This document shows positions 7,177 through 16,002 of a stretch of 64,000 nucleotides of DNA, piece after piece. Under the pieces are notes generated by a model. That model did not search any database and had not been told where the DNA came from. It worked only from the letters and a program-made list of their open reading frames with translations. The DNA is taken from contig JBBQHI010000009.1 in assembly GCA_038323835.1 (NCBI GenBank), forward strand, positions 1 to 64,000, given 5' to 3'. This stretch comes from JACVRW01 sp038323835. Its GTDB lineage: Bacteria > Actinomycetota > Thermoleophilia > Solirubrobacterales > Thermoleophilaceae. Position 1 is the stretch's first letter, and each line of letters begins with the position of its first letter. A program made the position numbers and the translations under genes.

Positions 7177-8988
7177 TTACGGGTGTGACACCAGGGACCA
7201 GATGCGCTTCGTGACGTCCTGGACCTCGGTGCTGAGGCGGGACTCGTTCAGGTCGCTCGTCCACTGGGGGGTGCCGGTGCGGAGGACCAGGCCGTCCCCG
7301 CGGCGGAAGGCCACGAGAGCGGGCTGGTCGGGGTCCCGGCCCGCCGCCACCACCGTGCTGGTGCCCGCCGGGAGCGCCAGCGAGCGCTCGAAGACCGTGA
7401 AGTCCCCGATCAGGGAGCTGAGGCCGTCGAAGAGGCCGAGCTCGTCCTGGGAGACGCTCAGGGGCGCGGGGCCGGTGCGCACGAGGCCGGTCCGCTCGCC
7501 GAACACGTTCCGCGGGGCGGGCGGCGAGGGATCGGCCAGGGTCTCTCCGCTGAGGCGGACACTGCGGCGCAGTGCGTCGGCGCCGAAGGACACGAGGCGA
7601 CCGCCGCCGTCCACGTAGTCGCGCAGGCGCCCCTCGAGGGAGACGGGAAGCCACACCGCGCTGCCGGCCATCGCCACCCCGGGGGCGTTGCCGAGGGCCG
7701 GTCCCTCGCCGCGGGCCAGGGAGAGGTCGGTGGTCAGGTCGTAGGGCAGCCGGGCGCGATCGAGGAAGCGCAGGAGCGGCGAGGCCTCGCGGACGAGCCC
7801 GGCCGGGAGCGCCCCGCCGGCGAACTCACGGTCCAGCCGGACCCGGCGCGCGGACGGGAAGGTGTCGGTGAAGCCGTCCAGGTCGTCGTCCACCGGATTC
7901 AGCGCCTGCCAGGTGAGCACCGGGAGCACCACCAGCGGCCGTGCGCGCCGGGCGGCCCTACGCCCTCCGGGCAGGCCGGCCACCGCCACTGGCCATACGG
8001 CCCGGCGATCTCCCGCCCGGACCCGTACGACGTAGACGCCGGTGTGGGCGTCGCGGGGGATCCGCACTCGGAAGCGGCCGGCGATGCGCTCGCCCCGCTT
8101 CACCGGCCTGGGCTCGCCGAGCCGGGAGAGAGCGAACTCGAACGAGCGATCGAACGGACCCACCTCGAGCCGGGCGAGACCGCCTGCGGGAATCACCGAC
8201 AACGGGCCGCGAAGGGTGAGTGGCCGGACAGAGACGCCGGTGCCGGCCCGGGCGGTGCGAGCGGTGGGTATGGGCGCCGGAGCGGTGGCCTCATTCCCGG
8301 CGTGGTCGCGCACCCGGACGGTCAAGGCGTAGTTCCCGGGCGCGGCGGGGCGCCGGTCGCGCAGGCGGCCGTCCCAGACGCCGGAGCGGCCCTTTCCGCG
8401 GAAGCGGAGCACCACGCGCGGTGGGCCGTCGCCGGTACGGAACACGCGAAACTCCGGCGCCTGGTTCGGCGGCCCGGCATAGCGCAGCTCCACCCGCGGG
8501 TGCTGGCCGGGCTCACCGGGAGCGATCACGCCCGGGGTGGCGGCGGCGAGCCGGACGCGTGGAGGCCGGGTGTCCACGGTGATCTCCTTGAACGAATCGA
8601 TCACCCTGTCCTCGTCACGGCGCACCACGCGCATCCGGTACACCCCGTCGGGCACCCGGTGGCCCGCGTCGTCTCGCCCGTTCCACCAGAATCGGTGCTT
8701 GATCGAGCGTTTCGTGGATCCGGCGAGCTCGCGATCGTCCACGAGCCTGCGCACCTCGTTGCCCTCGGAGTCCATCACGGAGAATCGGATCTTGGCCCGT
8801 TCCGTGAGGTCGAAGCCCAGCCGCATCCGGTCGCGCACGCCGTCGCCGTTGGGCGAGAAACGCATCGGCTGCGCGGCAAAGCGAACCACGAGCGGGAACT
8901 CGCTCTTCAGCTGTTGCGTGACGAGGAAGGCGGCAATCGTCGCCAGCACGAGCAGGGCGAACACCGCCCTGACCAGGGGCCGGGTCAT
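7177..8988 (-). CDS. Secreted protein with FlgD-type Ig repeats and N,N-dimethylformamidase-like C-terminal domain
   Basis: A 603-residue protein with a signal anchor at residues 1-24. The segment SPNGDGVRDRMRLGFDL begins a FlgD/Ig-like module (about 45-140, with WNGRDDAGHRVPDGVYRMRV). A second similar module follows (about 150-235, with GVWDGRLRDRRPAAPGNYAL) and then a beta-rich region. The C-terminal third (about 345-600) resembles the glutamine-amidotransferase-like domain of the N,N-dimethylformamidase large-subunit family. No catalytic Cys-His-Glu triad was identified. It is co-directional with the propeller gene 36 bp downstream and divergent from a GT4 gene. Substrate and enzymatic activity are unknown; a surface role is inferred from export signals and neighbours. 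Confidence 0.65.
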   Translation of the reverse strand: MTRPLVRAVFALLVLATIAAFLVTQQLKSEFPLVVRFAAQPMRFSPNGDGVRDRMRLGFDLTERAKIRFSVMDSEGNEVRRLVDDRELAGSTKRSIKHRFWWNGRDDAGHRVPDGVYRMRVVRRDEDRVIDSFKEITVDTRPPRVRLAAATPGVIAPGEPGQHPRVELRYAGPPNQAPEFRVFRTGDGPPRVVLRFRGKGRSGVWDGRLRDRRPAAPGNYALTVRVRDHAGNEATAPAPIPTARTARAGTGVSVRPLTLRGPLSVIPAGGLARLEVGPFDRSFEFALSRLGEPRPVKRGERIAGRFRVRIPRDAHTGVYVVRVRAGDRRAVWPVAVAGLPGGRRAARRARPLVVLPVLTWQALNPVDDDLDGFTDTFPSARRVRLDREFAGGALPAGLVREASPLLRFLDRARLPYDLTTDLSLARGEGPALGNAPGVAMAGSAVWLPVSLEGRLRDYVDGGGRLVSFGADALRRSVRLSGETLADPSPPAPRNVFGERTGLVRTGPAPLSVSQDELGLFDGLSSLIGDFTVFERSLALPAGTSTVVAAGRDPDQPALVAFRRGDGLVLRTGTPQWTSDLNESRLSTEVQDVTKRIWSLVSHP

Positions 8989-8997
8989 GGCGCGGGA

Positions 8998-9003
8998 AAC
9001 CTA
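8998..9003 (-). promoter_or_regulatory. Putative -10 element TAGGTT for the Ig-repeat protein gene
   Basis: TANNNT hexamer on the minus strand ending 9 nt before the ATG at 8988. The divergent start at 9013 lies only 24 bp from 8988, so both promoters must be squeezed into the gap and the neighbouring coding DNA. Confidence 0.3.
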
Positions 9004-9012
9004 GAGGACAGA

Positions 9013-10113
9013 ATGTGGGCCATGCGGGTTCAGATCATCGACCCCTCGGGCGACGTTGCCCCCTACGACCACGCGCTGGCCTCCGCGCTGGCCGGCCGCG
9101 GCGTGGGCGTGGAACTCGTCACGTCGCGGTTCGTCCACGGCCCCGCGGCCGTCCCGCGGGGGTACTCGGTGCGGCACGACTACTACCGGCTGGCCACGCG
9201 CCTGGCCCCGGATGCGCCTCGGATTCGGCGGGCGCTGAAGCTGGCCGAGCACGTGCCGGACACGCTACGGGCGCGCTCCCGCGACGGGGCCGCGGACGTG
9301 CGCCATCACCAGTGGTTCCCGCTGCCGCGGCTGGACTCGCTGCTGCTCGGCCCGGCCCGCCCGCGCGTCCTCACCCTGCACAACATCCTGCGTGCGGAGC
9401 GCCTCGAGCGGCGCCTGCTCGACCGAATGGACGCCGTGGTGGTGCACACGCGCAGGGGAGCGGAGGAGCTCGCCGGGCGCGGCGGGGTGGCGGAGGAGCG
9501 GATCAGGGTGATCCCGCATGGGGCCTTCGAGCACCTGACCCACCAGCCGGGAGAGCTGCCGCTTCCGCCCGGCCTCGCCGCCGTGGAGGGACCCGTCGTG
9601 CTGTGCTTCGGCGTCGTGAGGCCATACAAGGGAGTGGACGTGCTGCTCGAGGCCTTCCGCGACGTGGCGGCGGAGCTGTGGGTGGTGGGCCGCCCGCTGG
9701 GCGAGTCGATGGAGCGATTGCGGCGACTCGCGCCCCCCGGGCGCGTCCGGTTCGTGTCCCGCTACGTGAGCGACCTCGAGCTGCCCGCCTTCTTCCGCCG
9801 GGCCGACCTGCTCGTGCTCCCCCACCGGAGGGTGGACGTGTCCGGCGTGCTCTTCGCTGGACTGGCCTTCGGCAAGCCGATCGTGCTCTCCGAGGTGGGC
9901 GGTTTCCGAGACGTGGTGGAGCCCTACAGCGCGGGCCGTCTCGTGCCGCCCGAGGATCCCGAGGCGCTCGCAGCCGCCATCAGCGAGTTGCTGGCCGCCC
10001 CCGCGGCCCGGGCCGCGCTGGGCGAGCGGGCTCGCGCGGCCGCCGCCGGGCCCTACTCCTGGGACCGCATCGCGGGTCAGACGCTCGACCTATACAGGGA
10101 TCTCCTCGCATGA
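9013..10113 (+). CDS. Glycosyltransferase family 4
   Basis: A 366-residue GT-B transferase. The acceptor half contains TLHNI and VHTRRGAEEL, then IPHGAFEHL. The donor half contains LCFGVVRPYKGVDVLLEAF and a C-terminal SGVLFAGLAFGKPIVLSEVGGFRDVVE, matching GT4 donor-binding motifs. The start at ATG 9013 has AGAGGA four bases upstream; ATG 9022 in the same frame is the alternative. It overlaps the formyltransferase gene by ATGA, implying a coupled pair that installs and modifies a sugar, or that acts in the same polysaccharide pathway. Confidence 0.87.
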   Translation: MWAMRVQIIDPSGDVAPYDHALASALAGRGVGVELVTSRFVHGPAAVPRGYSVRHDYYRLATRLAPDAPRIRRALKLAEHVPDTLRARSRDGAADVRHHQWFPLPRLDSLLLGPARPRVLTLHNILRAERLERRLLDRMDAVVVHTRRGAEELAGRGGVAEERIRVIPHGAFEHLTHQPGELPLPPGLAAVEGPVVLCFGVVRPYKGVDVLLEAFRDVAAELWVVGRPLGESMERLRRLAPPGRVRFVSRYVSDLELPAFFRRADLLVLPHRRVDVSGVLFAGLAFGKPIVLSEVGGFRDVVEPYSAGRLVPPEDPEALAAAISELLAAPAARAALGERARAAAAGPYSWDRIAGQTLDLYRDLLA

Positions 10114-10889
10114 GGGTGGTTTTTATGGCCAAGAGCAAGCGCTCGTCCGCGCGTGCGCTGGCGTGGCTCGTGGAGCGCGGTTGCGAGGTACCGGCGGTGG
10201 TGGCCTCGGAGCCCGACCCATGGACCGTGCCGGAGCAGCGCGTGGATCTGGTGGCGCGGGACCAGGGGCTCGACCTGGTGTCCGAGGCCGAGCTCTACCG
10301 GCGGGCGGAGTCCGGAGCGCTCGGCGACCTGGACCTGGTGGTGTCCTTCCTGTTCTGGAACCGGATCAGGGAGCCGCTGATCTCCCTGGGGCGCCTGGGC
10401 TGTCTCAACTTCCACCCCGCGCCGCTGCCCGACTTCCGGGGACTCGGGGGCTACAACGTCGCCATCCTCGAGGCGCTGCCCGAGTGGGGCGTGTCCTGCC
10501 ACTTCGTGGACGAGCGCTTCGACACCGGGGACCTGGTGGACGTGGAGCGCTTCCCCATGGACCCGGAGGCCGAGACGGCCTTCTCCCTTGACCTGAAGAG
10601 CCAGGAGCGGCTGCTGGCGCAGTTCCAGCGCGTCCTGGGCGGTGCGCTGGCGGGTGAGGAGCTGCCGCGGGCGCCACAGGGCGGGGGGCGCTACGTGAGC
10701 CGCGAGGACCTGGAGGCCCTCAGGCGCGTGAATCCGGGCGACGACCTGGAGCGAAAGCTGCGTGCGTTCTGGTACCCGCCCTGGCCGGGGGCCGTGGTGG
10801 AGGTGGCGGGCCGGGAACTGACCCTCGTGGACGACGTCCTGCTCAGCGAGCTGGCCGCGACCTACCGGAGCGCCGGGCAGATTCCCTGA
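10110..10889 (+). CDS. Formyltransferase-family protein (possible sugar N-formyltransferase)
   Basis: A 259-residue protein with the formyltransferase N-terminal fold. The catalytic Asn-His-Asp set is visible as CLNFHPAPLPDFRG (about residues 98-111) and FDTGDLVD. In methionyl-tRNA formyltransferase and in ArnA/FdtF-type sugar N-formyltransferases these residues use N10-formyl-tetrahydrofolate. It is shorter than Fmt (about 310) and lacks a recognisable Fmt tRNA-binding C-domain. It is translationally coupled (ATGA) to a GT4 gene. Formylation of an amino sugar in a surface glycan is therefore the preferred inference over an Fmt role. Confidence 0.72.
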   Translation: MRVVFMAKSKRSSARALAWLVERGCEVPAVVASEPDPWTVPEQRVDLVARDQGLDLVSEAELYRRAESGALGDLDLVVSFLFWNRIREPLISLGRLGCLNFHPAPLPDFRGLGGYNVAILEALPEWGVSCHFVDERFDTGDLVDVERFPMDPEAETAFSLDLKSQERLLAQFQRVLGGALAGEELPRAPQGGGRYVSREDLEALRRVNPGDDLERKLRAFWYPPWPGAVVEVAGRELTLVDDVLLSELAATYRSAGQIP

Positions 10890-10916
10890 CCGGCCGGCGG
10901 AGCACTCGGGCGCGAG

Positions 10917-10922
10917 TACCCT
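10917..10922 (+). promoter_or_regulatory. Putative -10 element TACCCT for the cyclase gene
   Basis: TACCCT followed by a T-run and only 7 nt before ATG 10930. Transcription would begin at or next to the start codon, giving a leaderless mRNA. No Shine-Dalgarno is present. Confidence 0.5.
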
Positions 10923-10929
10923 TTTTTCC

Positions 10930-13900
10930 ATGAGCGCCGTGCCCTGCGCCTCCTGTGGAGTCGAGAATCCCGCCGACGCTCGCTTCTGCATGGGCTGCGG
11001 GTCCGCGCTGGCGCGCAACTGCCCCTCCTGCGGCACGCCGGCGCCCGTCGAGGCCCGCTTCTGCATGAGCTGCGGCAACGCCCTGGACGGCGCGGCTGCG
11101 CCCGCGGCCGCGCCGGCGGCCTCCGCGGAGCCCGAGAAGCCGCCGGAGGAGCGACGCCAGGTCACCGTGCTGTTCGCCGACCTGTCGGGCTACACGGCGG
11201 TGGCCGAGCGCATGGACCCAGAGACGGTGAAGACCCTGGTGGACCGGGCCCTGATGCGGCTGGGCGCCGAGGTGGCGCGCTACGGCGGCACGGTGGACAA
11301 GTACATCGGGGACAACGTGATGGCTCTCTTCGGCGCCCCGCTGGCCCACGAGGACGACACCGAGCGCGCGGTCCGCGCGGGACTCGGCATGCAGGCGGCC
11401 ATGGCGGAGGTGAATGCCGGGCTCCCCGCGGGCGTGCGCTTCGACCTGCGCGTCGGCATCAACACCGGTGAGGTGCTGGCCGGAGCCGTGGGCGAGAGCT
11501 ACACGGTGACCGGCGACACCGTGAACGTGGCCTCGCGGCTGCAGAGCGCTGCCCGCCCCGGGAGCGTGACCGTTGGCCAGCGCACCATGCGCGCCACCAG
11601 CAACGTCGTGGAGTACGAGGCCCTCGAGCCGCTCCACCTCAAGGGCAAGGCCGACCCCGTGGTGGCCTGGGAGGCGGTGCGAGTCGCGGCCGTTCACGCC
11701 GCGCGACGCCCGGCCCCCGCGCAGGAGACAATGCTGGTGGGCCGCGACGCCGAGATCGCCACGTTGGAGACCCTCTACGAGCGAGTGGTGCGCGAGGGGG
11801 CGCCGCATCTTGTGACGCTGGTGGGTGAGGCGGGCGTGGGCAAGTCGCGCCTCCTGCGCGAGTTCGAGCAGCGCGTGTGCGCACATCCCTCGAACCCCGC
11901 TTTCCGCACCGGGCGCTGCCTGCCCTACGGGGCGGGCATCGTCTTCTGGGCGCTGGGCGAGGTGCTGCGCGCGGAGTGCGGGATCGTGGACACCGACGCC
12001 GCCGACGCGGCCTGGCGCAAGCTCTCCGCGTACGTGGCCGGCCTCTTCGGGGACGAAACCAAGCCGCTGGGCGAGCCCGGCGAGCGCGAGGCCGCGCTGA
12101 TCGGGCGCCTGCTCGGCATCGAGGTCCCACCCGAGCTGGTGCCCTCCGAGGAGAACCCCGAGCGGCTGCGCGAGGCCTTCTTCTCCGCCCTGCGCTCCGG
12201 CATCGAGGCGCGCGCAAGGCGCCAGCCGCTCGTGATCGCGTTCGAGGACATCCACTGGGCCGACGACGGGATGCTCGACGCCATCGAGCACCTCGCGCAG
12301 TGGGTGCGGGCGCCGCTGATCCTGGTCTGCCTGACCCGCGACGAGCTGCTCGACCGGCGTCCCGGATGGGGCGGCGGCCGGCGCGCCGCGACGCAGCTGC
12401 TGCTGGACCCGCTGGCCGCGGAGGACACGCGGGCGCTGGTGTCCTCGCTGCTTCCCGACAGCGACGAGATGGTCCTGCGCGTGGTGGAGCGCTCGGGGGG
12501 CAATCCGCTCTTCGCGGAGGAGATGGCGCGGCGGATCGCCGAGGACGGGAGCGTCGGCGGCGGCGACCTGCCTGACACCGTGCAGGCCGTGCTGGCCGCG
12601 CGCCTGGATGCGCTGGAGCCGTTCGAGCGGCGCGTGGTGCAGCAGGCCGCCGTGGTGGGGCGCACCTTCTGGGAGGCCTCGCTGATCCCGCTCGCCCAGG
12701 CCGAGGGCCGCGAGCTGGGGCGCACGCTCACCACGCTCCAGGAGAAGGACATCCTGGCGCCCGGGGCCGAGGGCCGGCTGGCGGGCGAGCGCGAGCTTTC
12801 CTTCAAGCACGTGCTGATTCGCGACGTGGCCTACGGGACGCTCACCAAGGCGGTGCGCTCGCGGAAGCACTTCGAGGTCGGTGCCTTCATCGAGGAGCGC
12901 GCGGGAGACCGCACCGACGAGGTGGTGGCCCTGCTCGCTGAGCACTACGGCCGGGCCGCGTCGCTCGGCCGCGAGAGCGCCCTGGCGGAGGACGAGCTGA
13001 GTCCCATGCGCGAGCGGGCGGTGCGCTTCCTCGAGGAGGCGGGCGACGCCGGCGCCCTCCTCTACTCCAACCGCGAGGCGGCGGCCCACTACCGCCATGC
13101 TCGCCAGGTGGGGGCGGACGGAGAGCGGGCCACCGTGGTTCGCGTGGGCGAGAAGCTCGGCGACGTGTCCCTGCGCCTGGGGCGGGTGGACGAGGCCATC
13201 GAGGTGTGGCAGGACTGTCTCGACTGGCACCGCGGGCAGGAGGACCTCGACCGCGTGGCCGACCTCCACCGCAAGATAGGCGCCGCGCTGTCCCACAAGG
13301 GCGAGCGCAAGGCGGCGATCGAGCACTACCAGCGCGGCATCAACCTGCTGAAGGACGGGCCTCCGCGACTGGAGCTGGTGCGCCTGTACGAGGAGGCCGC
13401 GTGGCTCTACCTCCACACCGGGGACAACATGCTGGCCATCTACGCCTCCGAGAAGGCGCTGCGGCTGGCCGAGAAGCTCGGCGAGACCCGCGCCGCCAGC
13501 CGCGCGCACGGGATCTTCGGCCGGGTGTTCGGGCGCATCGGCGACACCGCCAAGGCCCGCGAGAACCTGGAGCGAGCCGTGGAGCTGGCGCGCGGCTCCG
13601 ACGACGGCGAGACCATCATCGCCCTCTGCGCCTACGGGCGGCACCTGGAGATCTCCGAGGCGGACGCTCCCGGTGCGCGCGGCGCGTACGACGAGGCGCT
13701 GGCGCTGGCGGAGCAGGTGGGCATGCTGCCCGCGCAGGTGGAGCTGCACGCCTGGATCGCCCAGCTGTCGGCCTACTGCGCGGACTGGGAGAGCGTGGAG
13801 CGCTCCACCGAGGCCAGCGCCGACCTCGCCGAGCGCGAGGGGCTCGTGGGCAAGCTGTCCCTCCCCTACGCCCTGCGCGGCCTGCTGCGCTGGCGCGAGG

Positions 13901-14478
13901 GCAGGCTGGACGAGGCGGCCGTGCTCTTCCAGCGCGCGCACGAGATGGCGGAGCAGGTGGGCTGGTCGGAGATCTCGTTCCAGGCCCTGTTCGGGCTGGC
14001 GCTGGCGCTGCGCGACTCCGGCGACTACACGAGCGCCACGGACACGCTGGACCGGGCCATCGACCTCTGCGAGCGCGCCGGGCTCCTGGCCCAGTCGATC
14101 CACGCCACCGCGGCCCGCGCGGTGGTGCTCGCCCTGGCCCAGCGACCCGAGGCCGCCCGGGAGGCCGCGCGCGAGGCGGCTCAGCTGGCCGAGCGGATGC
14201 ACTACCCGATCGGCCGCGCGGCGGCCCTGGAGGCCCGCGGCCTCTCAGACGAGGACCCGGCCGAGGCCGAACGGCTGCTGGCCGACGCCGCCGCCGCCTG
14301 GCAGGAGCTCGACCGCCCGCTGGAGTCCGCCCGCTGCCGCCTGCTGGCCGGACAGCGCCTGGTGGCCTCGAACCCCGAGCGGGCACGCGAGCTGCTGGAG
14401 AAGGCCGCCGCGGAGACCGAGGAGCTCGGCGTGCCGCACCTGGCCCAGCGGGCCAGAGCGTTGGTCCCTGCCGCCTAG
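10930..14478 (+). CDS. Zinc-ribbon / class III nucleotide cyclase / AAA ATPase / TPR regulator
   Basis: An 1182-residue cytoplasmic multidomain protein. Two zinc ribbons use Cys6, 9, 20, 23 and Cys31, 34, 45, 48. A class III cyclase domain (about 76-250) keeps metal Asp84 (FADLSGYT) and Asp128 (KYIGDNVMA) plus Asn199 and Arg203 (GDTVNVASR), so it looks catalytically competent. A STAND/AAA_16 module follows with Walker A GEAGVGKS (299-306) and Walker B-like IAFEDIHWAD. The C-terminal 600 residues are TPR-like helical repeats. This architecture is known in actinobacterial and other cyclase-LuxR-like proteins; here no DNA-binding domain is seen. The nucleotide product (cAMP probable) and the TPR ligand are unknown. 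It ends beside repeat copy 2. Confidence 0.88.
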   Translation: MSAVPCASCGVENPADARFCMGCGSALARNCPSCGTPAPVEARFCMSCGNALDGAAAPAAAPAASAEPEKPPEERRQVTVLFADLSGYTAVAERMDPETVKTLVDRALMRLGAEVARYGGTVDKYIGDNVMALFGAPLAHEDDTERAVRAGLGMQAAMAEVNAGLPAGVRFDLRVGINTGEVLAGAVGESYTVTGDTVNVASRLQSAARPGSVTVGQRTMRATSNVVEYEALEPLHLKGKADPVVAWEAVRVAAVHAARRPAPAQETMLVGRDAEIATLETLYERVVREGAPHLVTLVGEAGVGKSRLLREFEQRVCAHPSNPAFRTGRCLPYGAGIVFWALGEVLRAECGIVDTDAADAAWRKLSAYVAGLFGDETKPLGEPGEREAALIGRLLGIEVPPELVPSEENPERLREAFFSALRSGIEARARRQPLVIAFEDIHWADDGMLDAIEHLAQWVRAPLILVCLTRDELLDRRPGWGGGRRAATQLLLDPLAAEDTRALVSSLLPDSDEMVLRVVERSGGNPLFAEEMARRIAEDGSVGGGDLPDTVQAVLAARLDALEPFERRVVQQAAVVGRTFWEASLIPLAQAEGRELGRTLTTLQEKDILAPGAEGRLAGERELSFKHVLIRDVAYGTLTKAVRSRKHFEVGAFIEERAGDRTDEVVALLAEHYGRAASLGRESALAEDELSPMRERAVRFLEEAGDAGALLYSNREAAAHYRHARQVGADGERATVVRVGEKLGDVSLRLGRVDEAIEVWQDCLDWHRGQEDLDRVADLHRKIGAALSHKGERKAAIEHYQRGINLLKDGPPRLELVRLYEEAAWLYLHTGDNMLAIYASEKALRLAEKLGETRAASRAHGIFGRVFGRIGDTAKARENLERAVELARGSDDGETIIALCAYGRHLEISEADAPGARGAYDEALALAEQVGMLPAQVELHAWIAQLSAYCADWESVERSTEASADLAEREGLVGKLSLPYALRGLLRWREGRLDEAAVLFQRAHEMAEQVGWSEISFQALFGLALALRDSGDYTSATDTLDRAIDLCERAGLLAQSIHATAARAVVLALAQRPEAAREAAREAAQLAERMHYPIGRAAALEARGLSDEDPAEAERLLADAAAAWQELDRPLESARCRLLAGQRLVASNPERARELLEKAAAETEELGVPHLAQRARALVPAA

Positions 14479-14480
14479 GC

Positions 14481-14550
14481 CCGGGCGAGCACCGCAGCCA
14501 TGCCCAGGCGAGGAGCGCAGCTGATCGGTGATCAGGCGAGCACCGCAGCC
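14481..14550. repeat. Dispersed hairpin repeat, copy 2
   Basis: Between the convergent cyclase and LytR_C genes: GCGAGCACCGCAGCC (14485-14499), GGCGAGGAGCGCAG (14508-14520 region), then CTGATC (14521-14526), loop GGT, GATCAG (14530-14535), then GCGAGCACCGCAGCC (14536-14550). Compared with copy 1 the stem changed from CCGATC/GATCGG to CTGATC/GATCAG, a compensatory base-pair change. Confidence 0.8.
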
Positions 14551-14556
14551 ATGCCT

Positions 14557-15945
14557 TTATCGGGTTAAATCGGACCCGGCGATGACCACGATGCTCGCGT
14601 CACCCGCGAGCGCCTGCGTGTCCGGATCGATCGCCTCACGCTGCGAGATCTTCAGCTTCCGGCCGACCGCGGCGGCCTCGCGCTCGTGGCCCTTGGCGTA
14701 GAGGACCACGGACTCGGCGCGCTGCTGCTGCTGGTCCGAGGTGTTGGCCACGGTCCCCAGGTCGAAGCCCGCGTTCTCCACCTGGTCTCCGATGTTGGCG
14801 GCCAGGCCCGGCACAAGAGTCCCGTTGAGCACGGCCACGGTCACGGTGGACGGGTTCACCGGCGGGGCCTTGGCCTTCGTGTTCCCGCCGCCGCCATCGC
14901 CATCGGCGCCGGGCGCGCGGGCCGCGTCGCCGCTGCTTCCCGAGCCGCTGTCGCCACTCGTGAGCTGTGAGATCCCGAAGGCCGCGCCTCCGCCCACCAC
15001 CAGCACGCCCGCCGCGATCAGGGCGGCCAGGCGCGGGCCGGAGAGCGATGGACGGTCCGAGGCCGACGACGCCAGCCCGGGCGGCCGGCCGGGCGGCGGG
15101 AGGATCCGGGTCTCGCTCCCTGGGGGGACGCGGGGCGGCGGTGCGGAGCGCTCGGGGAGCCGCGGAGAGGACGACGGCGGCGGCGGGGTCACGGGTGTGC
15201 GGCTCTGCGCGGCAGGGGTGGCCGCCCCCGAGTTGGCGGGCGGTGGGGACTGGATGGCGGCCGCGGTGGCGGCGGCGATCGGCGGCACCGCGTCGGACTC
15301 CTCGGTCGAGTCGCGGTTGGTCTCCGGGGCGGGCGCCGGCTGCGCGCGGGCCTGAGCGCCGGCGGCCTGGGCTGCCGGCGTGGCCGCCACGGGACGGCCC
15401 TCAGCTACTCCGGCCGCCACTGGAACGGCCTCGGCGGGCACCGCGGTCTCGTCGCTCTCTCGCTCGGCGGGACCCTCGCCCGTGTCCGCGTCGTCGCTCC
15501 CGGCCTTCTCCGCCTGCGGGGACTGCTGCCCCTGGCCCGCGGGCGTGGCGGGTCCGGGACCGGCCGATGCGGTGGCGGTGGCCGGTCGCGCTCCGGCCGC
15601 GGAGGCCAGGGCGGGCAGGCCGGCGGGGACCCCCGGCACAGGCGGGGGGGCGGGAGCGGGCTGGCCCTGCGCGGGCTCGGATTGGCCGGGCACCGGTGCC
15701 GGCTGTCCGGGGACGGGGACCGCCTGGCCGGGCGTGCCCGGCTTCGGCTGGGGTTGAGCCACTACGCGCTGGGCCACGGACGCCGGGACGGGATGACCCG
15801 CCTCGGCGCGCTCCGGCGCTCGCCCGGCCCACTCACGCAAACGCCTGACGTCACGCGCCTGGGAGAAGTAGAGGACGGACAGCACCGCCAAGCCCACGAC
15901 GGCAGCGAGCCCGGCGTAGGAGCCGATCTGCTCGATGATGTGCAT
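14557..15945 (-). CDS. LytR C-terminal-domain protein with long Pro/Ala-rich region
   Basis: A 462-residue protein. An N-terminal hydrophobic helix (about residues 8-27) is followed by roughly 200 residues rich in Pro, Ala, Gly and Gln, a second hydrophobic helix (about 305-325, AALIAAGVLVVGGGAAFGI), and a C-terminal LytR_C domain (about 365-462, starting VTVAVLNGTLVPGLA). LytR_C is usually attached to LCP ligases that link glycopolymers to peptidoglycan; here the LCP catalytic domain is absent, so a binding or accessory role is likely. The start is ATG 15945 with no Shine-Dalgarno. Its proximity to the capD-like gene suggests a role in envelope polymers. Confidence 0.75.
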   Translation of the reverse strand: MHIIEQIGSYAGLAAVVGLAVLSVLYFSQARDVRRLREWAGRAPERAEAGHPVPASVAQRVVAQPQPKPGTPGQAVPVPGQPAPVPGQSEPAQGQPAPAPPPVPGVPAGLPALASAAGARPATATASAGPGPATPAGQGQQSPQAEKAGSDDADTGEGPAERESDETAVPAEAVPVAAGVAEGRPVAATPAAQAAGAQARAQPAPAPETNRDSTEESDAVPPIAAATAAAIQSPPPANSGAATPAAQSRTPVTPPPPSSSPRLPERSAPPPRVPPGSETRILPPPGRPPGLASSASDRPSLSGPRLAALIAAGVLVVGGGAAFGISQLTSGDSGSGSSGDAARAPGADGDGGGGNTKAKAPPVNPSTVTVAVLNGTLVPGLAANIGDQVENAGFDLGTVANTSDQQQQRAESVVLYAKGHEREAAAVGRKLKISQREAIDPDTQALAGDASIVVIAGSDLTR

Positions 15946-15958
15946 GGAGGAGCCAGGA

Positions 15959-15964
15959 ACCTTA
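15959..15964 (-). promoter_or_regulatory. Putative -10 element TAAGGT for the LytR_C gene
   Basis: TANNNT hexamer on the minus strand ending 13 nt before ATG 15945, in the 57-bp gap after the CapD/FlaA1-like gene. Confidence 0.3.
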
Positions 15965-16002
15965 GTAGTCGCCTGGGCGGGATCGACCCCAGGGTCCCGG
16001 CG

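Noticed and set aside
10843..14202. 1119-codon open frame on the minus strand
   Set aside because: It is fully antisense to the cyclase-ATPase gene, which has clear domains. The translation is a His/Gly/Arg/Leu-rich shadow typical of GC-rich codon bias.
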